From Albimonas sp963816545 (lineage in GTDB: Bacteria; Pseudomonadota; Alphaproteobacteria; Rhodobacterales; Rhodobacteraceae), in assembly GCA_963816545.1 (NCBI GenBank), contig CAWFLE010000020.1, positions 62,001-126,000 on the forward strand: a stretch of DNA of 64,000 nt, in the 5' to 3' direction. Position numbers and translations under genes: made by a program. This document shows, in pieces, positions 8,314 to 18,751 of this stretch. The notes below the pieces were generated by a model. The model made no database searches. It was not told the origin of the DNA and saw nothing but the letters and a program-made list of their open reading frames with translations. Positions within the stretch are counted from its first letter, which is position 1, and every line of letters begins with the position of its first letter.

Positions 8314-9891
8314 TCAGAACCCGAGGGCAAGCCCATCCTTCCTCGGATCGGAGCCCCCCATCAGGCGCCCGGTCTCGTCGTCGATCCAGATCGCCTGACC
8401 GCCGCCCAGCGGAGAGGCGGCTGGTTTCGTCGCATGGCCTTTCGCTTCGAGATCCGCGGCGACCTCGGATAGCCCCGGCTCGAGTTCCAGCACGCCGTCG
8501 AAGCCGAAGCTGCGCGGCGCGGAGAGTGCGTCCTGCGGATCCATCCCCCGGTCGAGCATGTTCGAGAGCAGGGCGGCGTGGCCGACGGGCTGGTAGTGGC
8601 CTCCCATGACCCCGAAAGGCATCGCGCAGTCCTCGCCGCGGAAGGCCATGCCGGGAATGATGGTGTGCATCGGCCTCTTGCCCGGCGCCATCGCGTTGGG
8701 ATGGTCCTCGACGAGACGGAAGGAGGAGCCGCGGTTCTGGAGAAGGACGCCGCTCTCGCGCGCCGAGATGCCCGTGCCGAAGCCTTCGAACAGCGAGTTG
8801 ATGAGCGAGAGTGCGTTTCGGTCCCGGTCGACCACGCACAGGTAGGTCGTGTCCCGGTGCACGATGGTGGGCGGTGGCGCGAATGGCCCGGCGCGGTCCG
8901 GGTCGATCTCGGCGCGCACCGCGTCCCGCTCGGCGTCGGACAGCATGATCGCGGCCGCGTCCGGGGCGAAGGCGGGATCGGCGATCAGCGCGTCGCGGCG
9001 GCGGAAGGCGGATTTGGTCGCTTCGGTTAGGAGATGGACGCGCCGCGCCTCGGACACGCCCTCCGAGAGGTCGTGCGTCTCAAGGGCCCGGAGCATCAGG
9101 AGGGCGGTGACGCCTTGGCCGTTCGGGGGGATCTCGCAGACGCGGAGTCCGCGGTAGTCGGCGGAGATCACGTCCACGTAGTCGCAGGCGACGGCGGCGA
9201 AGTCGTCCAGCGCGTGCAGGCCGCCGAGCGCGTTCAGGCGGGCGACGATGTCTTCGGCGACGGGGCCCTCGTAGAAACCGGCGCGGCCCTTCTGGGCGAT
9301 GCGGCGCAGGGTTGCGGCGAGGCGGGGCTGGGCGTGCAGCTCTCCGGGCCGGGGGGCGCGGCCGTCGATCAGCAGGGTTCCGCGGGAGACCTCGTCCTTT
9401 TCGAGGCGGAAGGCGAGCTTGGCCCAGTCGCGCGCCACGCGGTCGGCGACGATGTAGCCCTGTTCGGCCGCCTCGATTGCGGGGGCCAGGAGGCGGTCCC
9501 AGGGCAAGGAGCCGTGGTCGGCGTGGAGGCGCGCCCAGGCGTCGATGGCGCCGGGGATGGTGACGGCGTGGGGATCTTCGATGCGGATCTCGGCGATGTT
9601 CCGGTCGCGGTACCAGTCGAGGGTCGCGCGGGCGGGGGAGCGGCCGGAGCCATTCAGGCCGATCGGGTTCCGGCCCCGGGGCGCGTAGATGGCAAAGCAG
9701 TCGCCGCCGATGCCGGTCGCCTGGGGTTCGATCACGCAGAGCAGCGCGAGGGCGGCGAGGCCGGCGTCCACCGCGTTTCCGCCCTCGCGCAGGATGTCGA
9801 GCGCAAGAAGCGTCGCCTGGGGATGGGCGGTCGCGGCCATGGCGTTCTCGGCGCGCGCGACGGAGCGTCCGGCGTAGAAGTCTCGGCGCAT
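8314..9891 (-). CDS. ggt: Gamma-glutamyltransferase family protein
   Basis: Protein of 525 residues starting MRRDFYAG, preceded by GGAGG six bases before the ATG. Family landmarks are the N-terminal GGNAVDAGLAALALL, ATGIGGDCFAIY, the autocatalytic cleavage site RDTTYLCVVDRD (the Thr becomes the N-terminal nucleophile of the small subunit, about residue 345), and MGGHYQPVGHAALLSNMLDRG in two conserved parts. No obvious signal peptide is present, so it may be cytoplasmic, as in the GgtA-like branch, rather than periplasmic. It is the last gene of a peptide ABC operon, 14 bases after the DppC-type permease stop, which suggests cleavage of imported gamma-glutamyl peptides such as glutathione. Confidence 0.85.
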   Translation of the reverse strand: MRRDFYAGRSVARAENAMAATAHPQATLLALDILREGGNAVDAGLAALALLCVIEPQATGIGGDCFAIYAPRGRNPIGLNGSGRSPARATLDWYRDRNIAEIRIEDPHAVTIPGAIDAWARLHADHGSLPWDRLLAPAIEAAEQGYIVADRVARDWAKLAFRLEKDEVSRGTLLIDGRAPRPGELHAQPRLAATLRRIAQKGRAGFYEGPVAEDIVARLNALGGLHALDDFAAVACDYVDVISADYRGLRVCEIPPNGQGVTALLMLRALETHDLSEGVSEARRVHLLTEATKSAFRRRDALIADPAFAPDAAAIMLSDAERDAVRAEIDPDRAGPFAPPPTIVHRDTTYLCVVDRDRNALSLINSLFEGFGTGISARESGVLLQNRGSSFRLVEDHPNAMAPGKRPMHTIIPGMAFRGEDCAMPFGVMGGHYQPVGHAALLSNMLDRGMDPQDALSAPRSFGFDGVLELEPGLSEVAADLEAKGHATKPAASPLGGGQAIWIDDETGRLMGGSDPRKDGLALGF

Positions 9892-9905
9892 GGAAGCCTC
9901 CGGGG

Positions 9906-10805
9906 TCAGGACTGGCGCGGGTCGAACGCATCGCGCAGACCGTCGCCCAGCAGGTTGAAGCCAAGCACGACAAGGTAGATCGCCATGCCGGGCCACACGG
10001 CCATCCAGGGCGCCTGTTCCAGGAAGTCGCGCGCGGTGTTGAGCATCGAGCCCCAGGAGGGGTCGGGCGGCTGCTGGCCGAGGCCGAGGAACGACAGCGA
10101 CGCCTCGGCGATGATGGCGGTGGCGGTGGCGAGGGTGGCCTGCACCATCACCGGGTTCACCGCGTTGGGGAGGATATGCACCAGCAGGAGCCGGCGGTCG
10201 CCCACGCCGACGGAGCGGGCGTTGTCGACATAGTCCTCCGCCGCCACGGCCATGGTCTGGGTGCGCATCAGGCGGCAGAACATGGGGGCGGCGGCGAGGC
10301 CGATGGCGATCATCGCGTTCTGGAGACTGGGGCCGAGGAAGGCCGCGAGGGCGATGGCGGTGATAAGGAAGGGGATGGAGAGCAGCGCCTCGGTGCAGCG
10401 GGAGATGACGGCGTCGGCGACGCCGCGGTAGTAGCCCGCGATCATGCCGAAGGGCGCGCCGATCAGCAGCGCGATCAGGACCGAGACCACGCCCGCCATC
10501 AGCGAGGCGCGGGCGCCCCAGATCAGGCGGGAGAGGATGTCGCGGCCAAGATCGTCGGTGCCCAGCCAGTGCGCGGCCGAAGGGGGCTTGCGGATCTGCA
10601 TCCAGTCGGAGGCGGTGGGCGCGTAGGGCGCGACCAGCGGCGCGGTGATGGCGACGACGAGGAAGATCAAGACCAGCGCCCCGCCGAACAGCGCGGAGGG
10701 GTTGCGCATCAGGCTTGTCAGCGCTCGGCTGCGGGGGCGGCGCGGGGGCGTCGGCTCGGGCGCGACGGAGCCGGAATGGGGGACGGTGGCGTCGGTCGCC
10801 GTCAT
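9906..10805 (-). CDS. Dipeptide/glutathione-type ABC transporter permease (DppC/GsiD-like)
   Basis: Inner-membrane permease of 299 residues. It has the DppC-type N-terminal OppC_N segment (ALFGGALVLIFLVVAITAPL, then HWLGTDDLGRDILSRLIWGA), about six membrane helices and an EAA-type loop with DNARSVGVGDRRLL. It ends in LGFNLLGDGLRDAFDPR, the standard C-terminus of the family. The start ATG overlaps the stop of the upstream DppB-type gene (ATGA). It would pair with that permease to form the channel. Confidence 0.88.
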   Translation of the reverse strand: MTATDATVPHSGSVAPEPTPPRRPRSRALTSLMRNPSALFGGALVLIFLVVAITAPLVAPYAPTASDWMQIRKPPSAAHWLGTDDLGRDILSRLIWGARASLMAGVVSVLIALLIGAPFGMIAGYYRGVADAVISRCTEALLSIPFLITAIALAAFLGPSLQNAMIAIGLAAAPMFCRLMRTQTMAVAAEDYVDNARSVGVGDRRLLLVHILPNAVNPVMVQATLATATAIIAEASLSFLGLGQQPPDPSWGSMLNTARDFLEQAPWMAVWPGMAIYLVVLGFNLLGDGLRDAFDPRQS

Positions 10806-11744
10806 GCCTGCACCTTCGGGTTGAGAAGCAGGTTGAGGATGTCCGCCAGCAGGTTGACCACCAGGAAGATCAGCGCGCTGACCAGCACCACGCCCTGCAC
10901 CACCGCGTAGTCGCGGTTGTAGACGCTGTCGACGATCAGCTTGCCCATGCCGGGGATGTTGAACACCTGCTCGGTCAGCACCGCGCCGGCGAGGAGTTCG
11001 CCGAAGATCACCGAGGAGAAGGTGACGATGGGGGCGAGCGCGTTGCGCAGGCCGTGGATCAGGATCACCCGCCGCTCGGAGATGCCCTTGGCGCGGGCGG
11101 TGCGGATGTAGTCGGCGCGCAGCACCTCCAGCATCGCGGAGCGGGTGTGGCGCATCAGCATGCCCGCGATGGCGGTGCCGAGCACGAAGGCCGGCATGAT
11201 CAGTGCCGCCAGCGAGGCGAGCGGCGCCTCCCAGATCGGGACGTAGCCCGACGCCGGCAGCCAGCGGAGCTGGATCGAGAAGAACAGGATCAGCAGGATT
11301 TCCGAGCCAGAAGTTGGGGATCGACAGGCCCGAGAGGGCGAAAATGTTGGCCAGCCAGTCCCAGACCGTGCCCTTGCGAACCGCGGCCAGGATGCCGGCG
11401 GGAATGCCGATGGCGAGCGCGATGAGCATCGCCATCAGGCTGAGCTGGATAGTGACCACCAGCTTCTGGCCGATCAGCGCGCCCACGGGGGAGCCGAGCT
11501 TCATCGACTCCCCCAGGTCTCCGGTGACCGCCGAACTCAGCCACGCCCAGTATTGTTGGGGCAAGGGGTCGTTCAGGCGGTACTTCTCGCGGATGAACTC
11601 GATGACCTCGGTGTTCCGCTCCTCGCCCGCCAGCGCGATGGCCGCGTCCCCGGGCATCAGCTTCTGAAGCCCGAAGACGAAGACCGAGACGATCAGCAGG
11701 GTCGGAACGGCGAGGATCAGCCGCCGGGCCACGAACCGGATCAC
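10802..11744 (-). pseudogene. Dipeptide/glutathione-type ABC permease (DppB/GsiC-like), one-base frameshift
   Basis: The N-terminal two fifths (start GTG at 11744, MIRFVARRLILAVPTLLIV) and the C-terminal part (MPAFVLGTAIAGMLMRHTR ... LRNALAPIVTFSS) are both good DppB sequence but lie in different frames. The switch is at the TTT run 11299-11301: removing one base restores FWLGILLILFFSIQLRWLP and gives an uninterrupted 313-residue permease. Everything else is well conserved, so it is either a very recent mutation or a sequence error. If real, the transporter lacks one permease. Confidence 0.85.
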
Positions 11745-11751
11745 GACAGGC

Positions 11752-13272
11752 TCACTCCACGCTCACGCCCTTCAGGCGGAAGATGCCGTCGGGATACGCC
11801 TCGAAACCCTTCACGGCGTCGCGCAGGCCCGTCGCCTCCACGGGGTGGAAGAGGTAGAGATAGGGTCGGTCCTTCAAGTAGATCGCCGCCGCCTCGCGGT
11901 AGGCTTCCATGCGCCCCTCGTCGGTGGAGCGGGTGCGCGACTGCTCCAGCCACTTGTCCAGTTCGGGGTTGCAGTAGGCCGAGCCGTTGCGCGCGCCCTC
12001 GCAGACCTTGAAGGAGTAGATGTTGCCGTCGGGGTCGGTGCGGCCCGACCAGCGGATGATCAGCGCCTGGAAGTTGCCGGTCTTCCAGTTGTTGAGGAGG
12101 GTGGTGACCTCCTGCTGCTCCAGCTCGATGTCGATGCCCGCCTCGGCGGCCATGGACTGGATGATCTCGGCGTAGCGCTGGTAGGAGCTGATGGCGGGGA
12201 CGAGCATGGTGAAGCCGGTCTCGCCGTCGATCTCGCCGACCAGTTCCTTGGCCTTCTCCACGTCGCGCTCGGGGACAGGGAAATCCTTCACGTACCAGGG
12301 GCTGGAGGGCGGGACGGGCTGGTTGCCCACGGCGAAGAGACCCTCGTTGGCGACCTGGTTGAGGATGTCGCGGTCGATGGAGAGCTCCACCGCCTCGCGC
12401 AGCTTCGGATTCTGGCTGATCGGGGCGTCCGACTGGCCCGCGTCGCCGCCCGCGATATTGAAGACGATGTAGTAGGAGCCGAGGCCCGTGGCCGTGGCGA
12501 CGCTGACGCCCTCCTCGTCCTCGAGGATCGGGATGTCGGTGGGGGCCACGCGCTCGATGACATCAGCCTGGCCGGAGCGAAGGTTGGAGAGGCGCACGGT
12601 CGAGTCGGTGATCGGGAGGTAGATGACCTTCTCCACCGGGTAAGCGCCAGCGTCGTAGTAGTCCTGGAACTTCTCCAGCACGATGCGATCCTGGGGGATG
12701 CGCTCGACGAACTGGTAGGGGCCGGCGCAGACGGGGTTCCGGCCGAAATCGTCCCCCGCGGCCTCGGCCGCCTTAGGCGAGACCATCATGCCGGCGCGGT
12801 CGGCGAGGGCGGCGATCAGGGGCGCGGAGGGCTGAGAGAGGGTGAGCCTCACGGTGGTGGGGTCCACCGCCTCGGCGGACTCGATCAGCTCGATCTCCGA
12901 GCGGCGGTTGGAGCCGGGCAGGGTCAGGTGGCGCTCGATGTTGTAGACCACGGCCTCGGCGTCGAAGGGTTCGCCGTCATGGAAGGTCACGTCCTCGCGC
13001 AGGTCGAGGGTCAGGGTCTTGCCGTCCTCGGACCATTCCCAGCCGGTGGCCAGCGCCGGGATGTAGTTCAGGTCGGGGTCGATCTCGATCAGCTTGTCGC
13101 ACAGGGCGGCGAAGACCTGGCGCGCTGCGACGGTGCCCGAGGTGGTGGGGTCCAGCGCGTCGGGGTCGGAGGCGAGCGCGATGGTCAGCTCCGAGGTCTG
13201 GGCGTCAGCGGGGACGGCGAGGCCCCCGAGGGCCAGGGCGCCGAGGACGGCGGCGAGAGGAAGTCGTCTCAT
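11752..13272 (-). CDS. Periplasmic peptide-binding protein (SBP family 5, DppA/GsiB-like)
   Basis: Protein of 506 residues with a signal peptide (MRRLPLAAVLGALALGGLAV, cleavage near ADAQ). It has the family 5 signature LTIALASDPDALDPTTS, FDAEAVVYNIERHL and the lobe II GRTDPDGNIYSF motif near the end. An AAGGAG stands seven bases before the ATG. The start overlaps the stop of the upstream ATPase gene. It captures the substrate for the permeases encoded just downstream; the neighbouring gamma-glutamyltransferase points to glutathione or other gamma-glutamyl peptides rather than plain dipeptides. Confidence 0.87.
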   Translation of the reverse strand: MRRLPLAAVLGALALGGLAVPADAQTSELTIALASDPDALDPTTSGTVAARQVFAALCDKLIEIDPDLNYIPALATGWEWSEDGKTLTLDLREDVTFHDGEPFDAEAVVYNIERHLTLPGSNRRSEIELIESAEAVDPTTVRLTLSQPSAPLIAALADRAGMMVSPKAAEAAGDDFGRNPVCAGPYQFVERIPQDRIVLEKFQDYYDAGAYPVEKVIYLPITDSTVRLSNLRSGQADVIERVAPTDIPILEDEEGVSVATATGLGSYYIVFNIAGGDAGQSDAPISQNPKLREAVELSIDRDILNQVANEGLFAVGNQPVPPSSPWYVKDFPVPERDVEKAKELVGEIDGETGFTMLVPAISSYQRYAEIIQSMAAEAGIDIELEQQEVTTLLNNWKTGNFQALIIRWSGRTDPDGNIYSFKVCEGARNGSAYCNPELDKWLEQSRTRSTDEGRMEAYREAAAIYLKDRPYLYLFHPVEATGLRDAVKGFEAYPDGIFRLKGVSVE

Positions 13273-14371
13273 GCGGGATCTCCTTGCTGGACGGCGACGG
13301 GAGGCGGCCGGTCTGCGCCGGCTTCGCGAGGGGCCGCGCGCGCCGACAGGGCGGCGGCGCGGCGACGGGCGTAGGCTTCGAGGCGCAGGCGGTAGGGCGG
13401 ATCGAAGGCGACGGGGCTGTCGGGCGCGGGAAGCTCGCGCCAGCGGTGGCAGGCGACCTCGCGGCCCTCGCCGGCGCCTTCCAGCGCGGGGAGGCGGGCG
13501 CAGATGTCGGCGGCCCAGGGGCAGCGGGCGCGGTAGCGGCAGCCGTCCGGCGGGGCGGGGGCGTCGTCGTCCGCGCCCGGGACGATCCGGCCGCGGCGGG
13601 CGGGGTCGGGCAGCGGGGCGGCCGCCAGCAGCGCGCGGGTGTAGGGGTGGCGGGGCTGGGCGAAGACCTGCGCGACGGCGCCCGTCTCCACCACCCGGCC
13701 GAGATGCATGACGGCCACGCGGTCCGCGACGTGGCCGACCACCGAAAGGTCGTGCGAGATCAGCACGAGGGTCAGGCCGAGCGCGGCCTTCAGCTCTCCC
13801 AGCAGGTTGACGATCTGCGCCTGGATCGAGACGTCGAGCGCCGAGAGCGGCTCGTCCGCCAGCAGGATCTCGGGGCCGATGGCGAGGGCGCGGGCGACGG
13901 CGATGCGCTGGCGCTGGCCGCCGGAGAATTCGTGGGGGTAGCGCTCCTGGTGGCTGCGGGGGAGGCCCACCAGGTCCAGAAGCTCCTCCACCCGGCGGGT
14001 GCGTTCCCCCGGCGTGCCGAGGCGGTGGACGATCAACGGCTCCTCCAGCAGGCGGCGGACGGTCAGGCGCGGGTTCAGGGCCGAGAACGGGTCCTGGAAG
14101 ATCACCTGGACGCGGCGGCGCAGCAGCGCGGGATCCGCCGGGGCCCCGTCAAGCCGGACCTCGCCGGAGGTGGCCGTCTGGAGATGCGCGAGGGTCCGGC
14201 CGAGGGTGGTCTTGCCCGATCCGCTCTCGCCCACCAAGGCCAGCGTCTCGCCGCCGCGCACGGCCAGCGTGACGTCCTCGACCGCGCGGATGCGGGCGGG
14301 CGGGCCCGTCAGCCCGCGCCGGCGGCCGCGGAAGACGACCGAGACGCCGCGCGCCTCCAGCACCGGGGCGG

Positions 14372-14375
<4 letters not shown>
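13269..14375 (-). CDS. Peptide ABC transporter ATP-binding protein (DppF-like)
   Basis: Protein of 368 residues. Walker A is GESGSGKTT, the signature is FSGGQRQRIAVARAL, Walker B is ILLADEPLSALD, and the switch His lies in LISHDLSVV. The C-terminal oligopeptide-transport domain has the CRYRARCPWA cysteines that may bind an iron-sulfur cluster. The ATG overlaps the DppD-type stop (ATGA) and the end overlaps the binding-protein start. It forms the ATPase pair with the upstream gene. Confidence 0.88.
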
Positions 14376-15406
<1,031 letters not shown>

Positions 15407-15421
15407 GGTCGGCGCACCTCA

Positions 15422-15434
15422 ATATATGATATAT
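15422..15434. promoter_or_regulatory. ATATAT-G-ATATAT palindrome upstream of the peptide transport operon
   Basis: A 13-base perfect palindrome in very GC-rich DNA lies 16 bases upstream of the TTG start. On the minus strand it provides a TATATT-like -10 sequence and its symmetry resembles GntR/FadR-type operators. This is the likely promoter and operator region of the operon, but the -35 box and the transcription start are not evident. Confidence 0.4.
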
Positions 15435-15752
15435 CGGCATTAAGGTGTTCGCTCCGCTCGCGTGCTGTCAACGATTTCCTCCCCCTTCAGGGACGCATGA
15501 TTTCGAGCAGGTGCTCTTCAGCGCCTACCGCATGCCGCCGGGCCGCTCGCCAGAGGGCCGCCGAATGACAGCTACAGGCAGGATAAGGAAGGAAGCTGGC
15601 GAAATTCTGGGAGCCGCCGCCGGTCCCAGCGGGATTCCGGATGGTGTCTTCCCGAGGCCCCAATCGCAGGGGGTATCCATCCGCGCCTTGCAGGCGGCGC
15701 GTGAGTTGGGATTGGGAGCGCAGCAGCGCTGCCGACACTCGAAGCGGAGGCT
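15435..15752. other. Intergenic stretch with no recognisable gene
   Basis: About 320 bases lie between the peptide operon promoter and the left end of the IS256-type element. Short open frames exist on both strands, but none resembles a known protein or has a good ribosome binding site. It may contain decayed sequence. Confidence 0.4.
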
Positions 15753-17151
15753 GATCATGTCCCGGGGCGTGGTGTAGGAGCGCCGGCCCTCGGAGAGAGA
15801 TCCGAGGCTGATCAGGACGCCACGGCGGGCAGCCTGACTGTGGGAGTGTCGGTGACGCGGGCGAGGCTTTCAAGCGACATGTACCGGCGCGCCACGGCCC
15901 ATTCGTCGTTGGTCTCCAGCATCAGCGCGCCAACGAGCCGGACGATGGCCTCATCGTTCGGGAAGATGCCGACGACGTCTGACCGCCGCTTGACCTCGCG
16001 GTTGACGCGCTCGAGTGGGGTCGTCGACGCGATCTGAGCCCAATGCTCGCGAGGGAAGGACATGTAGGCCAGGACCTCGTCGCGGGAGGCGTCCATGAAG
16101 GCGCCGAGCTTCTCGTTCTTCTCGCGCGGCGCGTCGGCTACGGCGTCCCCCTGGGCTTCCGCACCTTCCTTGTTCTCCTGCGCGAAGATGGTCTTCAGCA
16201 TCGCCGCGACCGCAGTGCGCTGCTTGGCCGGGGCGTGCGCCAACGCGTTCCGCATCCAGTGGATCCGGCGCCTCTGACGGGTCGCGTTGAACACTCGCCG
16301 CGCGGCCGCCCGCAGGCCCTTGTGGTCGTCGGCGATCACCAGCTTCACGCCGCGCAGTCCGCGATCGGCGAGGGAGCGCAGGAAATCGGTCCAGAAGGTC
16401 TCGGCTTCCGAGGGCCCCGTGGCGACGCCCAGCCCCTCGCGCTTGCCGTCCTCGTTCACCGCGACAGCGATTATCGCCGCGCGGCTGACGATGCGCCCGC
16501 CCTCGCGGACCTCGAGGTAGGTGGCATCCAGCCAGAGATAGGGCCACGCCCCCTCCAGGGGACGGGTGAGGAAGGCATTCACCCGCTCGTCGATCTCGAC
16601 GCAGAGGCGGCTGACCTGGGACTTCGACAGGCCGCCCGCGCCCATGGCCTTCACCAGATCGTCCACGGAGCGGGTCGAAACGCCGTGGACGCAGGCCTCC
16701 TGTATCACCGCGACGAGCGCCTTCTCGGCCGTGCGGCGCGGCTCGAGGAAACTGGGGAAGTAGCTGCCCTTGCGCAGCTTCGGGATCTCCAGCGCGATCC
16801 GTCCGGCGCGGGTGTCCCAGTCGCGATCCCGGTATCCGTTCCGCTAAACCTCGCGCAGGGGCGACCGCGCGCCCTTCGAGGCGCCCGTCCGCGCCTCGAC
16901 TTCCAGCTCCATGATCCGCTCGGCCGCAAAGGCCAGCATCTCGCGCACGAGATCGCCATCGGCCTGCTTCTCAACCAGCTCGACCAGCGCCATTCTCTCA
17001 TCGGTCATCGTCGTCTCCGTTCAGGTTCCAGGTCTTGCAACCCGAACCTTCTCCGAAGACCGGCGATGGCCGCCAGCGTCACCCCAGGCCGCGCGCTGCG
17101 CTACGCCAGGGGCTCCGCGCGCGGCCTCCTACACCACCACCTGGGACACAG
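15753..17151 (-). mobile_element. IS256-family element, copy A
   Basis: An element of about 1.4 kb. The inner ends form imperfect inverted repeats TGTCCCGGGGCGTGGTGTAG and TGTCCCAGGTGGTGGTGTAG. The octamer CGGAGGCT occurs at 15745-15752 and again at 17154-17161, consistent with an 8-bp target duplication (two extra bases at the right edge). It is nearly identical to copy B at 36606-38004 and has the same orientation. Confidence 0.88.
15812..17008 (-). pseudogene. IS256-family transposase of copy A, inactivated by a nonsense codon
   Basis: It corresponds base for base to the 398-residue transposase of copy B but has TAG at 16844-16846 where copy B reads CAG (codon 55), together with a silent change in the codon before it. 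Downstream the frame is intact (DDHKGLRAAARRVF, HWMRNALAHAPAKQRTAV), so a truncated product could only arise from an internal start near 16708. Copy A probably depends on copy B's transposase. Confidence 0.88.
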
Positions 17152-17161
17152 CCCGGAGGCT

Positions 17162-17670
17162 CCACGTCCTGGCCGGGCCGGATCTCCTCGCCGCCGGCCG
17201 CTGGATCCGTCGGACCCACTCGCCTTGCCGGTTCGCCAAGACAAGAGGCGTGAGTTCGATGCCCGATGAGGTACGTACCGAAGTCCCTCAACTGCGAGCG
17301 CTGAGGGGGCGTCAGGCACCCCATCGGGCGAGCCACCTCTCTGATGCGATGCTCTCGCTGAAGAAAAGCCGACGTTCGCGATCAAGGTCCCCGACGACCG
17401 CTACTCGTCCTTCGATCATGCGTCTTCGCAGCTGCGGCAGAGACCAAGCACCCGCGGCGAAGGTCCGGAAGGTCCGCATGGCGGACGACAATCATCGTCG
17501 AGCCAACCCGAGCTATTGGCGGATCGTCGACTGGCAGATCCCGCAGTTCGGATGTCGTTGTCTTGGGGGGGGCCTTTTCAGTCGAGGGGACCCGCTGCCA
17601 CGACCACGGGCGTCCCTCCCGCTCGTCCTGTTGACCTAAGCGATCATCAGAGTAGCATCCATCTACGCCG
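17162..17670. other. About 500 bases without a recognisable gene
   Basis: It lies between IS256 copy A and the TPP riboswitch. Open frames are short and overlap on both strands, and none matches a family I know. The stretch just before the riboswitch should contain the promoter for the riboswitch transcript, but no clear -35/-10 pair stands out. Confidence 0.4.
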
Positions 17671-17747
17671 TCGGGGTGCCCGCTTGGGCTGAGAGGCATG
17701 GCCAACCCGTCGAACCTGATCCGGTCAGCACCGGCGCAGGGAACGGA
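17671..17747 (+). promoter_or_regulatory. TPP riboswitch (THI element)
   Basis: Canonical landmarks in order: TCGGGGTGCCC, GGGCTGAGA, ACCCGTCGAACCTGATCC, GGTCAGCACC and GGCGCAGGGAA. These are the conserved boxes of the thiamine pyrophosphate aptamer, including the CTGAGA and GAACCTGAT motifs. It normally turns off thiamine biosynthesis genes when TPP is abundant. Here it precedes, by about 115 bases, an ORF that begins as thiO and then turns into an unrelated protein, so the regulated operon has been replaced. Confidence 0.93.
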
Positions 17748-17863
17748 CATGTGAAGAACGCTTGACTCCCCTTGATGCTCGGGCCGTCCCTTCGCGGACA
17801 GCGCATGATGCACGCGCCTGACATTGCCGGCTGCCGTCAGCATCGCCGGCTCCGGCAGCGCGC

Positions 17864-18592
17864 ATGACGGGCGTGCTCATCATCGGCAGCGGCGTCGCCG
17901 GCCTTGCGGCGGCGCGGGATCTGAGCCTCCGGGGGATCGAGGTCGTGCGGACGGACGCCGCCGCCGCGCCGGGGCCGGAGGCGTGCTCGTGGTGGGCCGG
18001 GGGCATGCTCGCGCCGTTCTGCGAGGCCGCGTCGGCCGAGGAGCCCGTCCTCCGCCTGGGCCGCGAGGCCGCCTGTCAGCGGGAGGACCAGGCGATCGGG
18101 CTCGTTCAGGACGCCTCGCGGATGCTCGACATCGGCGGCAGCGTGATCGTCGGCGGGGACTTCAACATTCAGGCGCCTGGCCGCGTGCCCCGCGTGGGCA
18201 GCGACCCTGCGGTCGACTGCGAGCCGCAGGGATCATGCAACGGCGTCTGCGGGCCCGACGCCGCCGATGGCTACGACGACAGCATCAGCATCCTCCTCGG
18301 CGGCCTCGACGGCGCGCGCCTCCTATCGCAGGACCTGCCGGAGACTTTCGTGGCGGCCTTCTTCCCCGGCAGCGCGATCGACCACCTGCTCGTGGCCGGG
18401 CCGGCCGCCGCCGGCTTCTCCGAGGCCACCACGCCCGATGTCGAGGGCGACGAGTTCGCCGGCTCGGATCACAGACCGGTGGTGACGGCCCTTGCGGCGC
18501 CGTCGCCCGGGAGCCGCGAAGCCCGCGCCAAGTCGCTGGTCGAGGAGATCCGAATGCGCCTCGAGGAGTTGGAGGACCTGATCGCGCCTTGA
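17864..18592 (+). CDS. Chimeric ORF: ThiO N-terminus fused to an endonuclease/exonuclease/phosphatase C-terminus
   Basis: A 242-residue ORF. Residues 1 to about 69 are the start of glycine oxidase ThiO: the FAD-binding VLIIGSGVAGLAAARDL and CSWWAGGMLAPFCEAASAEE. From about residue 71 the sequence is the C-terminal half of an endonuclease/exonuclease/phosphatase-family protein, with VIVGGDFNIQ, AIDHLLVAG and GSDHRPVVTAL, and then a short charged helix. Neither half is a complete domain: ThiO lacks its substrate part and the nuclease lacks its N-terminal catalytic half. The frame is open through the junction near 18070. It sits directly behind a TPP riboswitch, so it presumably inherits thiamine control. 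It could be a non-functional deletion scar or a new expressed protein. Confidence 0.75.
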   Translation: MTGVLIIGSGVAGLAAARDLSLRGIEVVRTDAAAAPGPEACSWWAGGMLAPFCEAASAEEPVLRLGREAACQREDQAIGLVQDASRMLDIGGSVIVGGDFNIQAPGRVPRVGSDPAVDCEPQGSCNGVCGPDAADGYDDSISILLGGLDGARLLSQDLPETFVAAFFPGSAIDHLLVAGPAAAGFSEATTPDVEGDEFAGSDHRPVVTALAAPSPGSREARAKSLVEEIRMRLEELEDLIAP

Positions 18593-18751
18593 CCGCCTCC
18601 GCTGTCCGGGAGGCGTCATAGCGCGAAGGAAACGGCGCGCCGCGCAACCTAGCGCGTGCGGGGCGGTTTCGCAGTCAGTCGGGAAAGCGCGCTGCATTCA
18701 AGAGCGGATCCTGATCGCGTCGCCGCAACCGAACTTCGCAATGAGGTCCCG

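Noticed and set aside
9034..9978. Plus-strand open frame opposite the gamma-glutamyltransferase gene
   Set aside because: It is antisense to a protein with intact catalytic motifs, and its composition is that of a shadow frame.
11845..13374. 509-codon plus-strand frame opposite the peptide-binding protein
   Set aside because: A shadow of a well-supported binding-protein gene; no homology recognised.
15812..16708. A complete 298-residue transposase in IS256 copy A
   Set aside because: It is the remainder of a 398-codon gene after a TAG at codon 55, as the comparison with copy B shows.
17382..17843. Minus-strand open frame over the TPP riboswitch
   Set aside because: It runs antisense through the conserved aptamer, which is the real feature here.
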